From Silurus meridionalis (Eukaryota > Chordata > Actinopteri > Siluriformes > Siluridae), in NCBI RefSeq assembly GCF_014805685.1, contig NC_060884.1, positions 19,597,856 to 19,661,855 on the forward strand: 64,000 nucleotides of DNA, read 5' to 3'. The notes below the pieces were generated by a model. That model was not told the origin of the DNA. It was given only the letters and a program-made list of their open reading frames with translations, and did not search any database. This document shows positions 46,131 through 57,600 of the stretch, piece by piece (positions within the stretch are counted from its first letter, which is position 1; each line of letters begins with the position of its first letter). The position numbers and the translations under genes were made by a program.

Positions 46131-48861
46131 AAGTAAAGTCACTGCATTTGGGTTTTACATGTTGTTTGCTGTCTTTTGAAGGTCCTCAAATGTACTAGAA
46201 TAAAAATAAAATGCTATTGCATTGTATTTAGGAAATATTATCAACTCAAAACATTATTCACTTATTTAGTGGATTACAAACCAATTTCCCATCTGTCTTG
46301 AGACTTTTGGTCTGATAAAAGGCTTGAAAATAGATGATCCACAGACATGCTCAATTTATGCACGTCTCTTTAGATTTGCAGTCTCCTTAACTCTGCCATC
46401 GCAGCATCTGAGAAAAGTCCTTGGCACGCTATCTCTCACGGCTCAAAGACGTTCTATTTCAGATGGCCAAAATTGATTAGTTCCACTGTTACAAACCGAT
46501 CGGAAAAATATTTGACCTTATTGGCTAATCTGTTAAAAGAAATCTCCCCAGATAATTGCCCACAGAGAGAAGTGGCGTTATGATATTCCAAACGGTCACG
46601 TTGCCCTCCATGGCGACTTTGATTAATAGTCGAGTTGCCTGGTTTTCCTGAGGAGAGGCTTTGAGGAGCTTTAGCTATTCTAGGAGTAATGAAAACATAC
46701 TTGTGAGGCCACTTCGCTTCCCTGCAGTAAAGCTGTTGTAATAAAAGTGTCCTCAGTCGGAGGGTGTGTGGTGCAGAGGAGAAGTCACCTTCTCACTGTG
46801 GGTTTTAGTGGCTTTTACTATGCAGCTTGTTACCCGTGTGCAGCTACCAAGAAGACTGCCACTCTGTCCAGCTGTGAGACTAGCATCCCATCTTCTTGAA
46901 AGGTTTTTAAAACTTCAGTTATTCAATTATCATTCCTCGCAGGTACATTTTCTCCCACAATAGAATGTTTTATCGTGAATAAAACATGGGTTTATGAGAT
47001 TTGCAAAAAATTGCATTCTGTTTTTGTTCATTTTACAGAGCATCCCAATTTTTTTGGAATGGGGAGTTTAGGTTTATTAGATGTGCAGATTTGGTGTGCA
47101 ATAATTGCAATTGCATGAAAATGTATATATTTTTAAATAAAACACTGATCTCCACAATCCTCAAATTGTCTAATTCTGATTATTGGGAATGGTCCTAAGT
47201 GCAGTGGTTTATAATAATGTTAGGCTTCTAATGTTTGGTATTAACCCCTTTTACATTTTTATCTACACAGCAGGCTATTCGGCTCATTGAATAAGTTACA
47301 GCACTAAATGCATGACATTTGACTCATCCTGATTTATAAGAGCTTTTGCTTCTATGTTCTGTTGCTATGTAAAACAAGCCATTCATACAATTCAATGCTG
47401 TAAAACAATTTTGTTTACCACCCTTTCCCAGAGGTCTGCAATACATTTACTCCATTGTGGAAAATCCCAAGCAGTGTTCATTCCACTTTAATGTCTGTAG
47501 GGTTTTTAAAATGCCACATAGGTTTTGTGTTTATTTTTTTGTTTTGTTTTTTTGTATTTGTTTTTTTCCTCAGAAGAGAATTATCTGGCTGCACTGGGTG
47601 CTTGCTAATTTCAAATTGAGATGTGGCATTAAGGAGTGTTCAAATGACTGACACCAATTTAAACATAAACAAGCACAAATGGGTTTTCTTAGCAATATAA
47701 TACACTTGCTGAAATTTTTTTGATATACATACGTATATAATAAATCACTGACTGCATCCTTAAACACTCATTAAATATTAGCAAGTTTATTGGAAGGTGA
47801 ATTGCCACTACTTTTTTCTGCCTTGGTTCTCTTATGTTGTGTATTTCAAAAACAGCTCTGAATTAAAGTCACTGCTCAAGGTTACAGAGTGTAAAAGTGT
47901 ATAAGTTGATGAAATTAGGTATTAGCATGTGTCAGACACAATCAAACCTCAGAAAAGAGACCAGAAGCAGACGTAGCTCACAGCTGGCTTGATCCACACA
48001 GATTATTAGAGACAGAAGCCTTACTTCAAACACTTGAGCCCTGAGGATGTGGTAGCTCAGCCAAGTCCTTACATCTAATCTTCAGCAAAGTGTTATGAAG
48101 TGTATCCACATATATTGCTACACACCGCAGAATTAATTAGTAAACTGATGTTTGAATGCGCTGGTTAATTCTGCTCCAGAATACCTCTCCTCACAGGTTG
48201 TGATCTTCCACAGGTGCTGTGTGCTGATCTACTTCTGAAATTGCCTTCCTGCAGGTTTTTTCCACTTGACTGCCTCTCGCTTGCTTCTTATCCCACTTCC
48301 TTTCCAATCACGCCGCTTTGAGTTGTCTTGCTCGAAATGATTGCAGGAAATGATGTAGGTGGATTATTGACCTCGAAGCCGCTTAGTTGTCGTGTTACCT
48401 TCACAATTAATTTTCTCAAGAGAGCCATGTGATTCAGCTCAATATTTCTGCGAGTGATCGCAGAAGAACTTGAGCAGAGAGGAGGCTAAAGAGTAAAAAA
48501 AAAAAAAGAAATATATAAAAATGTACAGGCTGCAACTAAACTTGTAGAGGTTTTTCTTTTTTTATGAAGAGATCTGGTTTTAGTAACTGATTAAAAATTG
48601 ATGTAAAATGCTTTGAAATATCCCCAAGATGTTCTTTGCCCACTGCAGCCTCAGCTTTGTTCTTGGCTGACAGAAGTAAAGCCAGATTCTGGTATTTTAA
48701 TCTTCTGATGGTGAAAATTTTGACATGTATTTTGAGATGCTTGTTATGTCATTAAAGTTGTACAGAGAGAACAACCCAGTCTTTTTTTTGCTTAGCCAGA
48801 AGTTTGCAGTGCTGATGATTAGATAATTAGTAGAAATCAGTAGGTCTACAAGTGTTTTAAT
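46131..48861. other. Intergenic, possible conserved non-coding patches
   Basis: No gene recognised. The stretches 46290-46760 and 48130-48490 are more complex and G+C-richer than the background and free of repeats I know, so they are candidates for regulatory DNA. This is inference from composition only. Confidence 0.3.
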
Positions 48862-49095
48862 AAAGAGCTCAGTGGTTTAGGCTCTGGATTAATGATCGAA
48901 AAGTTGGGTGTTCAAGCCCTAGTATCACCACGCTGCCACTCTTAGGCCCTTTAGCAAAGGCCCTTAACCCTCTGTGCTCCAGGGGTGCTGCATCATGGCC
49001 AAACTTGCGCTCTGACCTCAGCTTCCTAACATCTCTGGGATATGGGAAGAAAGAATTTCACTTTGCCTTAAAGTACATGTGAAGTAAAAAGCACC
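48862..49095 (+). mobile_element. tRNA-headed SINE, copy 2
   Basis: AGAGCTCAGTGGTTTAGGCT and GTGTTCAAGCCCTAG (A and B boxes), CTGCCACTCTTAGGCCC, AAAGGCCCTTAACCC and GCATCATGGCCAA match copy 1. The tail lacks the CTATT array. Confidence 0.8.
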
Positions 49096-49129
49096 TTTCT
49101 TTATTTCTCTTAATCATGGTGGATTCAGC

Positions 49130-49320
49130 CTCTAAAAACGCAACCACATTGGAACAGTTTAGTGTAACCAATGAGCTGGGTGGAAAGTGAAAAACCCTGA
49201 GGAAACACATGCATAAAATCCAGGCACAGACAGTAACCTTAGATCAAGATCGAACCAGAGACCCTGGAGGTGTGAGGATGCAAGGATAGCAACTGAACCA
49301 TCATGTCGCTCTTGAATTGA
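49130..49320 (+). repeat. Dispersed fish repeat (GAACCAGAGACCCTGGAGGTGTGAGG type)
   Basis: GAGGAAACACATGCA, AACCAGAGACCCTGGAGGTG and TGAGGATGCAAGGATAGCAA belong to a repeat also present at 54270-54430 and, in part, at 58345-58500. Confidence 0.55.
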
Positions 49321-50794
49321 ATTTTAAAGAGATATGGAAAAACCTGGCCTGGGACTCTATTGAAATAATTGACGGACTTTCATAGGAAAAAGGATACCGA
49401 TTGAGCACGGCAGTTTAATGAAACCATTTAAGGGGACACTAACTTTTTTCTCAATATGAAGTATACTTTTGGTCGATGTAAAAGCCTTTCAAGTCTAGAC
49501 ATTTGATGTTTCTTTGCCTTTTTGTAAAACTCATTTCTCTTTGATTATATCTCCTTCTACTCACTAGAGCTGGGTATTACCACTGGGCCAGACAGGTCAA
49601 CTCTCTGATTTTCTTTCCACAGAGTCCCAGAGAGCGGTCCAAGAGGCTAGCACAGAGCCCCAGGCTCCTGGGAGTCGAATCCTCTTATTGCGAGTGAAAC
49701 TGCACTCAAGGCGAGACGGAACCAGCGTGACACCTGGGTTCAATTTAAAATGAACTCTAAATAGATCTTTTATACCTTTTACCTGTAATCCTCTAATTTC
49801 AGTGGGGGATTTGTACATAGATTTTGAACAATAAAATCTATTAAAAATGTTTCTGCTGTTTTCATGTAAATTTTGTACTTATGATTAATCATTACTTATT
49901 AAAACTATTTTAACAATAAAATTATTCAATTAAATATTTTGGTAGCATATAGGCATATAACTAAAATAGAACAAACACAGAAAAATTAGCAAAATGTCAC
50001 CGTGCATAGAAGCACAAATACGAACAGATGAATTTGTGCAGAATAACCAGCTACTGGTAATCATCAATCCCTTTTTATCTGCTTGTACACTACAATTTGA
50101 GTTTAAAGATCTAAAAGAGTAATAATTCACACAGCATGGATACCCATATTGTTTGGCTTATTTCTAGCTGAGCCTGCAAATCCCTTGGCCTCTTCTTACT
50201 GTTTGCTTATCAGACCGTTGTCTTTTTCTGCTTGATGCACTTTTCTGTGTGTGCTAAAAGGATTAGCAGTCCTTGTATTGACCCTATAGGATAAACAAGA
50301 TTAACTCCATGCTTCTTGTAAGTACAAGCAGGAAACTGGTCTTGATCCAGCCAAAGATTCAGATATGAGGATATGGGGATTCTCAGTGAATGTTTTTCTC
50401 TTTCTTCATCTTTCCCATCAGTAATGACCCTGTGTCTTAGAGAATCATATTTCCCCTTGCGTTTGACATCTGCAAAAAGTTGAAGGCTGTACACAGCTTT
50501 GGACCTGCATTTAGGTAAATATTTAAAAAGACAACAAGCAAAGGTAAGCATTCTAACAGGACTTCTTGTAGAAATGATTGACGTGTTTGCTTTGAGGAAC
50601 ATGGTACTTTTGGCCTTGAGGTACTGCCTGATCTGTGCTTCTAATTTCTGTCTCTTATTAAAGCCAAATGGTAGCCCTTGAAATAATTAAATGAAAAACG
50701 GAACGAAGGCAGAGAAAGCTACTCCCTAGTCCTTCGAGGCCGGTAGTTTTCAGGCCTGTTTATTACACCTGCCTTGCCATCAAAAGTTTGTGAC
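49321..50794. other. Intergenic with an unassigned open frame
   Basis: Contains a 130-codon open frame on the minus strand (50210-50602), listed separately. Nothing else was recognised. Confidence 0.4.
50210..50602 (-). other. Unassigned 130-codon open frame
   Basis: The longest frame outside transposons in the intergenic half. It has balanced composition, with FKYLPKCRSKAVYSLQLF, a charged RHRVITDGKDEEREKHSL and LNLWLDQDQFPACTYKKHGV. I recognise no domain. No TATA, splice or poly(A) context is convincing. It could be a degraded exon, a transposon piece or chance. Confidence 0.2.
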
Positions 50795-51275
50795 CATTAG
50801 ATTTTATTGTGTGCTTTCTGAACAACTCATTAGTCCCCATTTGCTGTTAAAATAACCTTCACTTTTCTGTATCACTAGATTTTGGAGACTAGAACATGTA
50901 TCACTAGATTTTTGAGAGTGCTTGTGGAGATTTGTGCTCATTCAGCCCCTTTATTAGTCAGATACTGATTGAGTTTGAGGAGGCCTGAGGTGCAGTCAGT
51001 GTTCCAATTCATCTTAAAAGGTGTTCAATAAGGTTGAGGTCAGAGCTCTTTAGCAGGCCACTCAAGATTCTTTCATTCCAACCCATGTAAAGAATCTTCA
51101 TGGAGATAGCTTTGTATACAGGGGGATTGTCATTCTGGAACAGGTTTGGGTCGCCAGGATCAAATAAAAGAATCATTAAATGCTTTCACCTCCAAAGACA
51201 TCCTATATAATTGTGTGCCTCTGATTTTGTGGTAACAGTGGAAGATCCACATATAGCTGGAAAAGGCAGGTGCAC
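50795..51275 (+). mobile_element. DNA-transposon relic, same family as 30836-31207
   Basis: GAGGTCAGAGCTCTTTAGCA, GGCCACTCAAGATTC, CCAACCCATGTAAAGAATC and ATCCTATATAATTGTGTGCC align with the other copies. The terminal inverted end is lost after GGAAAAGGCAGGTGCA. Confidence 0.6.
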
Positions 51276-53919
51276 TTTGTTGGTAATCATTAACTGAATG
51301 AAGCCCATCAGTTATCATGCAACATTTATTTCCTTTACACCATCGACTAAGAGAAAAGGATCACTGTAACAAGCAAAGTTGACCAGAGTTTATTCCCAAC
51401 ACAGCAGCAACATATAGAAGAGGGTGTTGCTATGTGAACAGTTATCAGGAACAGCAGTGTGGGAACACTGTTTACACTTTCTTACTCTACATCCACACCA
51501 GCAAGCAGAAAGTCATATGAACTAAAGTTTTCCTGTGTCGCATATTCATATTATTTGTATGTTTGTTCTGCTTGTTTTAATAGATCAAAACAGTTGTATA
51601 AAATATATAGCTGACAGCTATATATTTATAAATATTAATAAAATATCATTCTATTAATAAATTGGTGTGCTAAGGGTAACATTAGAGTCTTTTCACATAA
51701 ACTGAGTTGATTAAGCAACAGTCTTTTGACAAAAATGGTAATCGGAACATTATAGCCATAATAAATCATAGTACTTTGGTACATTTGAAAGCAAACACTT
51801 TTGTACTTTTAATAAAGGGAAAGTTCAAAGGAGCACTTTTACTGGAGTAATATTTTACCGACTGTATCCTACTTTTACTCAAGCACATGGTTTGCATACT
51901 TCATTTACCACTGGTAGGTTTATTGTATCTACAGTAGAGGTAGTGATAATAAAACACAGTAAACTTTAAGTATATTTGAAGTAACCCACACTTCAATATT
52001 GCTACGCTCATTTCACTGGCTTTCTGTATCTCTGATGCTTCTGATGCTCATCTAAAAAGTCAAAAACCGAACATAAACCCTCCACCTCACACAAAACTAC
52101 ACCACGCTTCAATGATGCTCAACCATGGCTCCACTGGTCCCACCATCTCTCAGGGTACAAAGAAGACTTGAAAGCTTCAAGAGGCTTTTCTGTCGGTAGT
52201 GACATGAACTTCCACTTGTCAGAACAGCCGAGTCACTAGCGGACATCTTGCTAACTACAGTCTTTCCCAATAGAGTATTTGATTGATTACAGTGATGAGA
52301 CTTCAAGGCACTTTTATACGTCGCTCTGGATAAGACTGTCTGCCAAATGCCGTAAATGTACTGGTTCATATAATTTCATGAAATGCATTTGGTAGTGCTT
52401 TTGATGTTTTATTGTAAATACTATCAATTGAAAAACCTGGCACACCAGTATTCAGTCAGGCAGTTGCCTGCTTACTATCTGCAGCCACTTGAAGAAGCAA
52501 GACACAAGAATACCAGTGGAGTCATCCCCTGGTGGCACAGTATTGGCACAGTATTTCAGCACCTGAAAGACACGGTAGCAGAACCGAACATGAAGTATGC
52601 CCACTTTTTTTTTTTTTTTTTACCTCTGTGGCCTGATTTGCGAAGAGGCAATGTTGCATGTTCGACATCAAAAAGTCAACTACAAAAGCAGAAAGTTTAA
52701 ATATGACTGGACAGAGAAGTATGCGTTTATTCTTCTCTTCAAAACAGATTTCTCATTTGTTTAGTGTGTGTGTGGAGCTAATAAAAAATGGTCAAGTGAA
52801 GCAAAACAGAAAACACAACGGGTTCAAATTGCCTTATTTATCAGCATGAGCTAATCATTAGTGGTTTTAAGCATCACTAGCCAGTCATCTTTTACTGGAA
52901 AACTATCCAGAACTTCATGGAACTGAACCTTTATGTCATTTTTTCATAGTTCACTACCCTTGATCTAAACTATGACTCGGTTAAATGTGCTTCAGTTTGG
53001 TGACTCACAAAGCTGCTGAAATGAACTAATATTTGATCTCAGCAAATGTAGTGTTGACTATAAACAGCTATCAACCTTTTTGGAAGCATGTACCTAACTT
53101 TTTTCAATGTGTCTCTTTTCAAGAAAGATGAGAGGAAATGCAAGATATTTGAACTGGGAATGTAAAACAGCTGAGCTAGACTTTAGAGAGAGACAGCAGT
53201 ACAAATGCTTGCTTGGTTGGGCAATATTGGTATATCAGCTGCCAAAACTTTTTTTTTTGTCACTTTCACATTCTCTTCATTTCTCTTATTTTCCACTTTG
53301 TCCCATTTTCAACTTTGACACATTTTTCTTACTTGACTACTGCCTTACTTTGACTACTGTCAGCCTTTAACCGTTTTTATTTCCCACTTACTCTTTTTCT
53401 CTGTATCTGTTTTACTCAACCTTTTTTTTTTTTAATCATTCACATGAAAGAGCTAAGCTCAGGATTTGGCAGCTACTTAGACAGACAGGAGATGAGGCAA
53501 GAACTAAAAATGATTTGGACGCACGCACACACACACACCTTTAGCTTGCCATGGCAACACAAACACACCTCAGTCTTATCTGTTATTTGTTCACTATGTG
53601 TGTCTCTATCTCTTTTGTGCAGCAAGAGCATTGCTGTCATTCATCATTGAGACAGGGCTTCCACAAACACAAAGTTCACTGTATACTGTCACAAGTTGTA
53701 TTATGGATTTGTTTGAATTTCTCAAAGTCAACTAAATGCAATCAAGGCAGTGTTTATTTGGAGTATTTAGATATTACTGTTGTGTGTGTGGTGGGTCCAT
53801 TAACATAAACTAAATGCCAGACCTCGGCTGTTTTCAATTTGCATGCTTATATTTTTTGGGTTATAAGCTTCCTAGGTTACCAATTACTTGATATTACTTG
53901 GTATTTTTTTAATATCATA
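51276..53919. other. Intergenic, no gene recognised
   Basis: Contains a 27-bp palindrome (51601-51627), a repeat resembling the stepwise ACTTTTACTYRAGTA family (51775-51915) and a repeat-tail fragment at 52310-52365 (GTCGCTCTGGATAAGACTGT). Confidence 0.45.
51601..51627. repeat. Perfect 13-bp-arm palindrome
   Basis: AAATATATAGCTG - A - CAGCTATATATTT. It is mostly A+T, so chance is possible. Confidence 0.9.
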
Positions 53920-54271
53920 TGCCACATTTAGTCTCCATTTGCTGTTATAATTACTGCCGCTCTTCTGGGAAGATGTTTAACTAGATTTTGGAGTGTGGTT
54001 GTGGAGATCAAATGTGTCCAAAAGCATTAAGGTCAGAGCTCTTTAGCAGGCTACTCAAGATCTTCCACTCCAACCCATGTAAACCACAACTGTCACGCAG
54101 AAAGAGGTTTGGGACTCTTAGTTCAAGTGAAGGCAAATTTTATGCTACTGCATATCCAAAGCCATTTTATACAATTGTGTGCCTCCAACTTTTGTGGTTA
54201 TAGTTTGCTGAAGAACCGCATATGGCTGGAAAAGTCAGGTGTCCCAATAATTTTGTCCATATAGTTTATTT
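53920..54271 (+). mobile_element. DNA-transposon relic, same family as 30836-31207
   Basis: GGTCAGAGCTCTTTAGCAGG, CTACTCAAGATCTTCCACTC, ATACAATTGTGTGCCTCCAA and the end AGGTGTCCCAATAATTTTGT are present. Confidence 0.65.
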
Positions 54272-54430
54272 GGAGGCATCTATTCACACAGATATTCACA
54301 CACAGCCAGGGGCTGTTTAGCATGGACAGTTCACTTATGACATGTTTGTGGAAGGAAACACACACAGGATCAATCCAGAGACCCTGGAGCTGTGAGGCAG
54401 CAATCCTGCTGATCTACTCTACCATCCATT
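54270..54430 (+). repeat. Dispersed fish repeat, second copy
   Basis: GGAAGGAAACACACACAGGA and CAGAGACCCTGGAGCTGTGA, GGCAGCAATCCTGCTGATC are shared with 49130-49320. Confidence 0.55.
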
Positions 54431-54654
54431 GTTATTATTAATGGTTTAAATTTTTCATTTTATGTATCCTGTATAGCGGTGTAACAGTACACAATGGTGT
54501 TTAAGCCACTTTTTTTTTTTTGTAAGTTTCGGTAAATTTTTGGTGGAAGAAATGCAAAACATACTAATAATGCAGTTTTTTATTAGTAGTAGTATTTGTG
54601 ATCAATATTTGAACAGTTTACATTTTTAAAACAAGTGTAAATAAAATGACTGCT

Positions 54655-55372
54655 TGGATAAATCTTCTGCTTCTTTCGGCTGCTCCTATTAGGGGTCGCC
54701 ACAGCGGATCATCCGTCTCCACACATCCCTTTCCTCTACATCTGCCTCTTTCAAACCAACTACCTGCATGTCTTCCCTCACCACATCCATGAACCATCCT
54801 TCCTCTTTTCCTCCTTCCTGGCAGCTCCATCCTCAGCATTCTCCTACTGATATACCCCATGTCCCTCCTCTGCACATGTCCAAACCATCTCAATCGGGCC
54901 TCTTTCACTTTGTTCCCAAAACGTCCTACATGCGCTGTCCGTCTATTAAACTCGTTTCTAATCCTGTCCATCTTCATCACTCCCGCCACCTGTCTTTTAC
55001 TCAATGCCACTGTCTCTAAACCATAAACTTTTCCTTTCACTCTTGCAGATACTCTTCTATCACAAATCACTCCTGCAACTCTTCTCCACCCACTCCACCC
55101 TGCCTGCACTCTTTTCTTCACTTCTTTAACACACTCTCCATTACTTTGCACTGTTGATCCCAGGTACCTGAACTCCTCCACCTTCAGCACCTCTTCTCCC
55201 TGCAACCGTACCCCTCCACTGCCCTCCCTCTCATTTACACACATGTACTCTGTCTTACTCCTACTGACTTTCATTCCCCTTCTCTCCATCGCATACCTCC
55301 ACCTCTCCAGGCTCTTCTCAACCTGCTCACTACTCTCACCACTAATCACAGTATCATGCCTGCTTGGTTAAA
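54655..55372 (-). mobile_element. RTE-type LINE, 5'-truncated at the catalytic motif
   Basis: The minus strand reads HDTVISGESSEQVEKSLERW from 55361, then SKTEYMCVNEREGSGG, KVEEFRYLGSTVQSNGE and LRWFGHVQRRDMGYIS. It ends with the TAGGAGCAGCCGAAAGAAGC terminus near 54665. The element starts within the ADD(T) catalytic box (first residue changed), so it keeps only the thumb and C-terminal region. The last part is frame-shifted. Confidence 0.85.
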
Positions 55373-57149
55373 TAATATATAATATTTTATAAAAAATAAA
55401 ATAGAATCAATCAAATTAATGCAATGCACTATTTTTATAAAAATATATTTTTTAATTTAATTGAGTAATCGTATAGATTTGCAAAAATTTAATTGATTAA
55501 ATAAAATTTTATAAATGGAAAAATGTAATTAATAGTTTACCTTTAACTAGTGCTATGTTTTTTTTTTTATTTTATTTTTTTAGCATTTTAATGCATACGC
55601 AAAACAAATCTTATTTCCGGTACAAAGTGAGTGGCCACAGTGACACTCTATAATAATAATAATAATTTAAAAATGAGTTCAAAGTGCGAGGCGAAGACTA
55701 AACAAACATGCGGTCCGCCACTTAATGCATTCCTGTGGGAACTCAATTTTTAACTATGTTCCGGATGTAAAAAATGATTTCACTGAACCATAATAAGAAT
55801 ACATGATTTAATACTATTTTATAGATACAATAATGCATTTGAAAAAGAACAGCAATAAATATTTTACCCCTAATTTCATTTAGAAAGCTTGCCATATACT
55901 CTCCCAGTATGTCTAGTTCACATAAGATGCACTTAAAGATGATACGGATCTCTAAGTTTCGGCTCATGGCAGGATATCCATCTCTAGATGAAAATAAAGA
56001 AATTATTGTTCATGTTAATCATGTTTAATTTAAAGCTTTCAGGTGTAGTCAATGCCCACATAGGAAATACCTGTGCAAATCCAAATAAAATATTTGGAAC
56101 AGTGTATGTATATGGTGATTACTTTTCCCATGAAACATATATTATGCCAATCAATGTAAAGAAAGAGATGGACTATTTTTGACAAAAGTTGTCATCAGAT
56201 GTGCAAGTACTTACATAAATCAACCAACTTTAGCCATGAGATTTTGAGCCTTGCAGTCAGTCAGTATGGTATTGCATACTCATTCGTCATCCAGCTTCTT
56301 CCCGTTAAGAACATTAGTGAATAAATAACACATACAGGTAGCATGATGAAGAGAATAACTAGTGCATGAGGAGCCATGGCAGGCAATAAAGTGTTACATT
56401 TATATGAAATATATCACAGACAGAAAAGAAGTACATTTTAGTATTTCCCTGTGGTTGCCACTACCGACATAATAGACTTGCAGGAGATAAGAGCTGACTC
56501 AGGGACTGTTCCAAACATTGCCCTAAACTGCTTGGTAATTCTCCAAGTCTGCATTTTGGTGATGAAGGCAGGTACAAATGTCGCTGGTGCCAGTCCTTGA
56601 GAGTGCATAAATAATAAAAAAATTCTAATTTTAGACAGTTCCACTAGACCAACAGTAGCATACTGAATCAGTTTCAGTCGCTCTAGTTAGTTAATGCATT
56701 TATAAATCTTAAAAACTGCCTGAATATTCTGTGCTTGGCTTATCTTGTGCTTTGGCATTGGATGTAGCTGACAGTTTGAAGTTGCTCTACACTCACAGAG
56801 TCTACATTCTCACATGCACTCAGCATACCTTGGTTTTAGGACAAGTCACAAACAGCCACTAAGAAATTGGATCAGCACACTATGCCACAGCGGAGACGGA
56901 TGTCTGTAGGCTATTTTCCATTTATATTTTGAGCATGATAATTAAATAAGATGTGATGGAAACTCTCTAGGGTGGATACATAATATATTCATTAGCTATG
57001 CTATTGGGCAAGTAAAAGCTCCGGGGTGCTCCACAGTTCTATGTTTTGGTTTCCTCAAAACATACTTGACTATGAGAAAAAGCTAACGTAATGTAGCTAA
57101 AATATTGTGTGGAGCTTTGTGTTGTGTTCGAGCTTCTGAGAAAATATCA
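55373..57149. other. Intergenic, no gene recognised
   Basis: A+T-rich DNA. An (ATA)n-like run occurs at 55651-55666. Nothing else is recognised. Confidence 0.45.
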
Positions 57150-57600
57150 AGTCAAGAGGCTTTTATTGTCATTTCTACTATACACAGTGGTACACAGTAC
57201 AGAGTAAAAATGAGACAATGTTCCTCTGGAACCCTCGTGCTACACTAAACAACAACAAGCTACAACACAACACAAGCTACATAAAGTGCAGAGTGCAACC
57301 TGGTGCAAACAGTGCAGACAAAAAACAGTACAGACAGACAGTGCAGACAGACAACACAAGACAAGACACAAAACCCGAGATAGAGCCGACCAGTAAACCT
57401 ACTGTATGCTTTAAATATACAGTACTGTTCGAGGAGAACTGTAAAAACTATACCCGGGAGTGAATATAAACAGAACAATGTAGTGCAAAAAACAGCAGCA
57501 GTCAAGAGGTGCAAAAGACAGCATGTAAACAGTATAATACAGTGAAAGGTGCAAAAAACAGCAGTTAAAGAGTGTAGTACAGTCAAGTATAGAAAGTATC
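57150..57600 (-). mobile_element. Probable LINE 3' UTR fragment, inverted
   Basis: AGAGGCTTTTATTGTCATTT and TACACAGTGGTACACAGTAC followed by many GTGCAAAAAACAGCAG-like units read as the reverse complement of the GCACTTTA-rich 3' UTR and ATGACAATAAA end of a common fish LINE. It carries no coding part. Confidence 0.55.
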
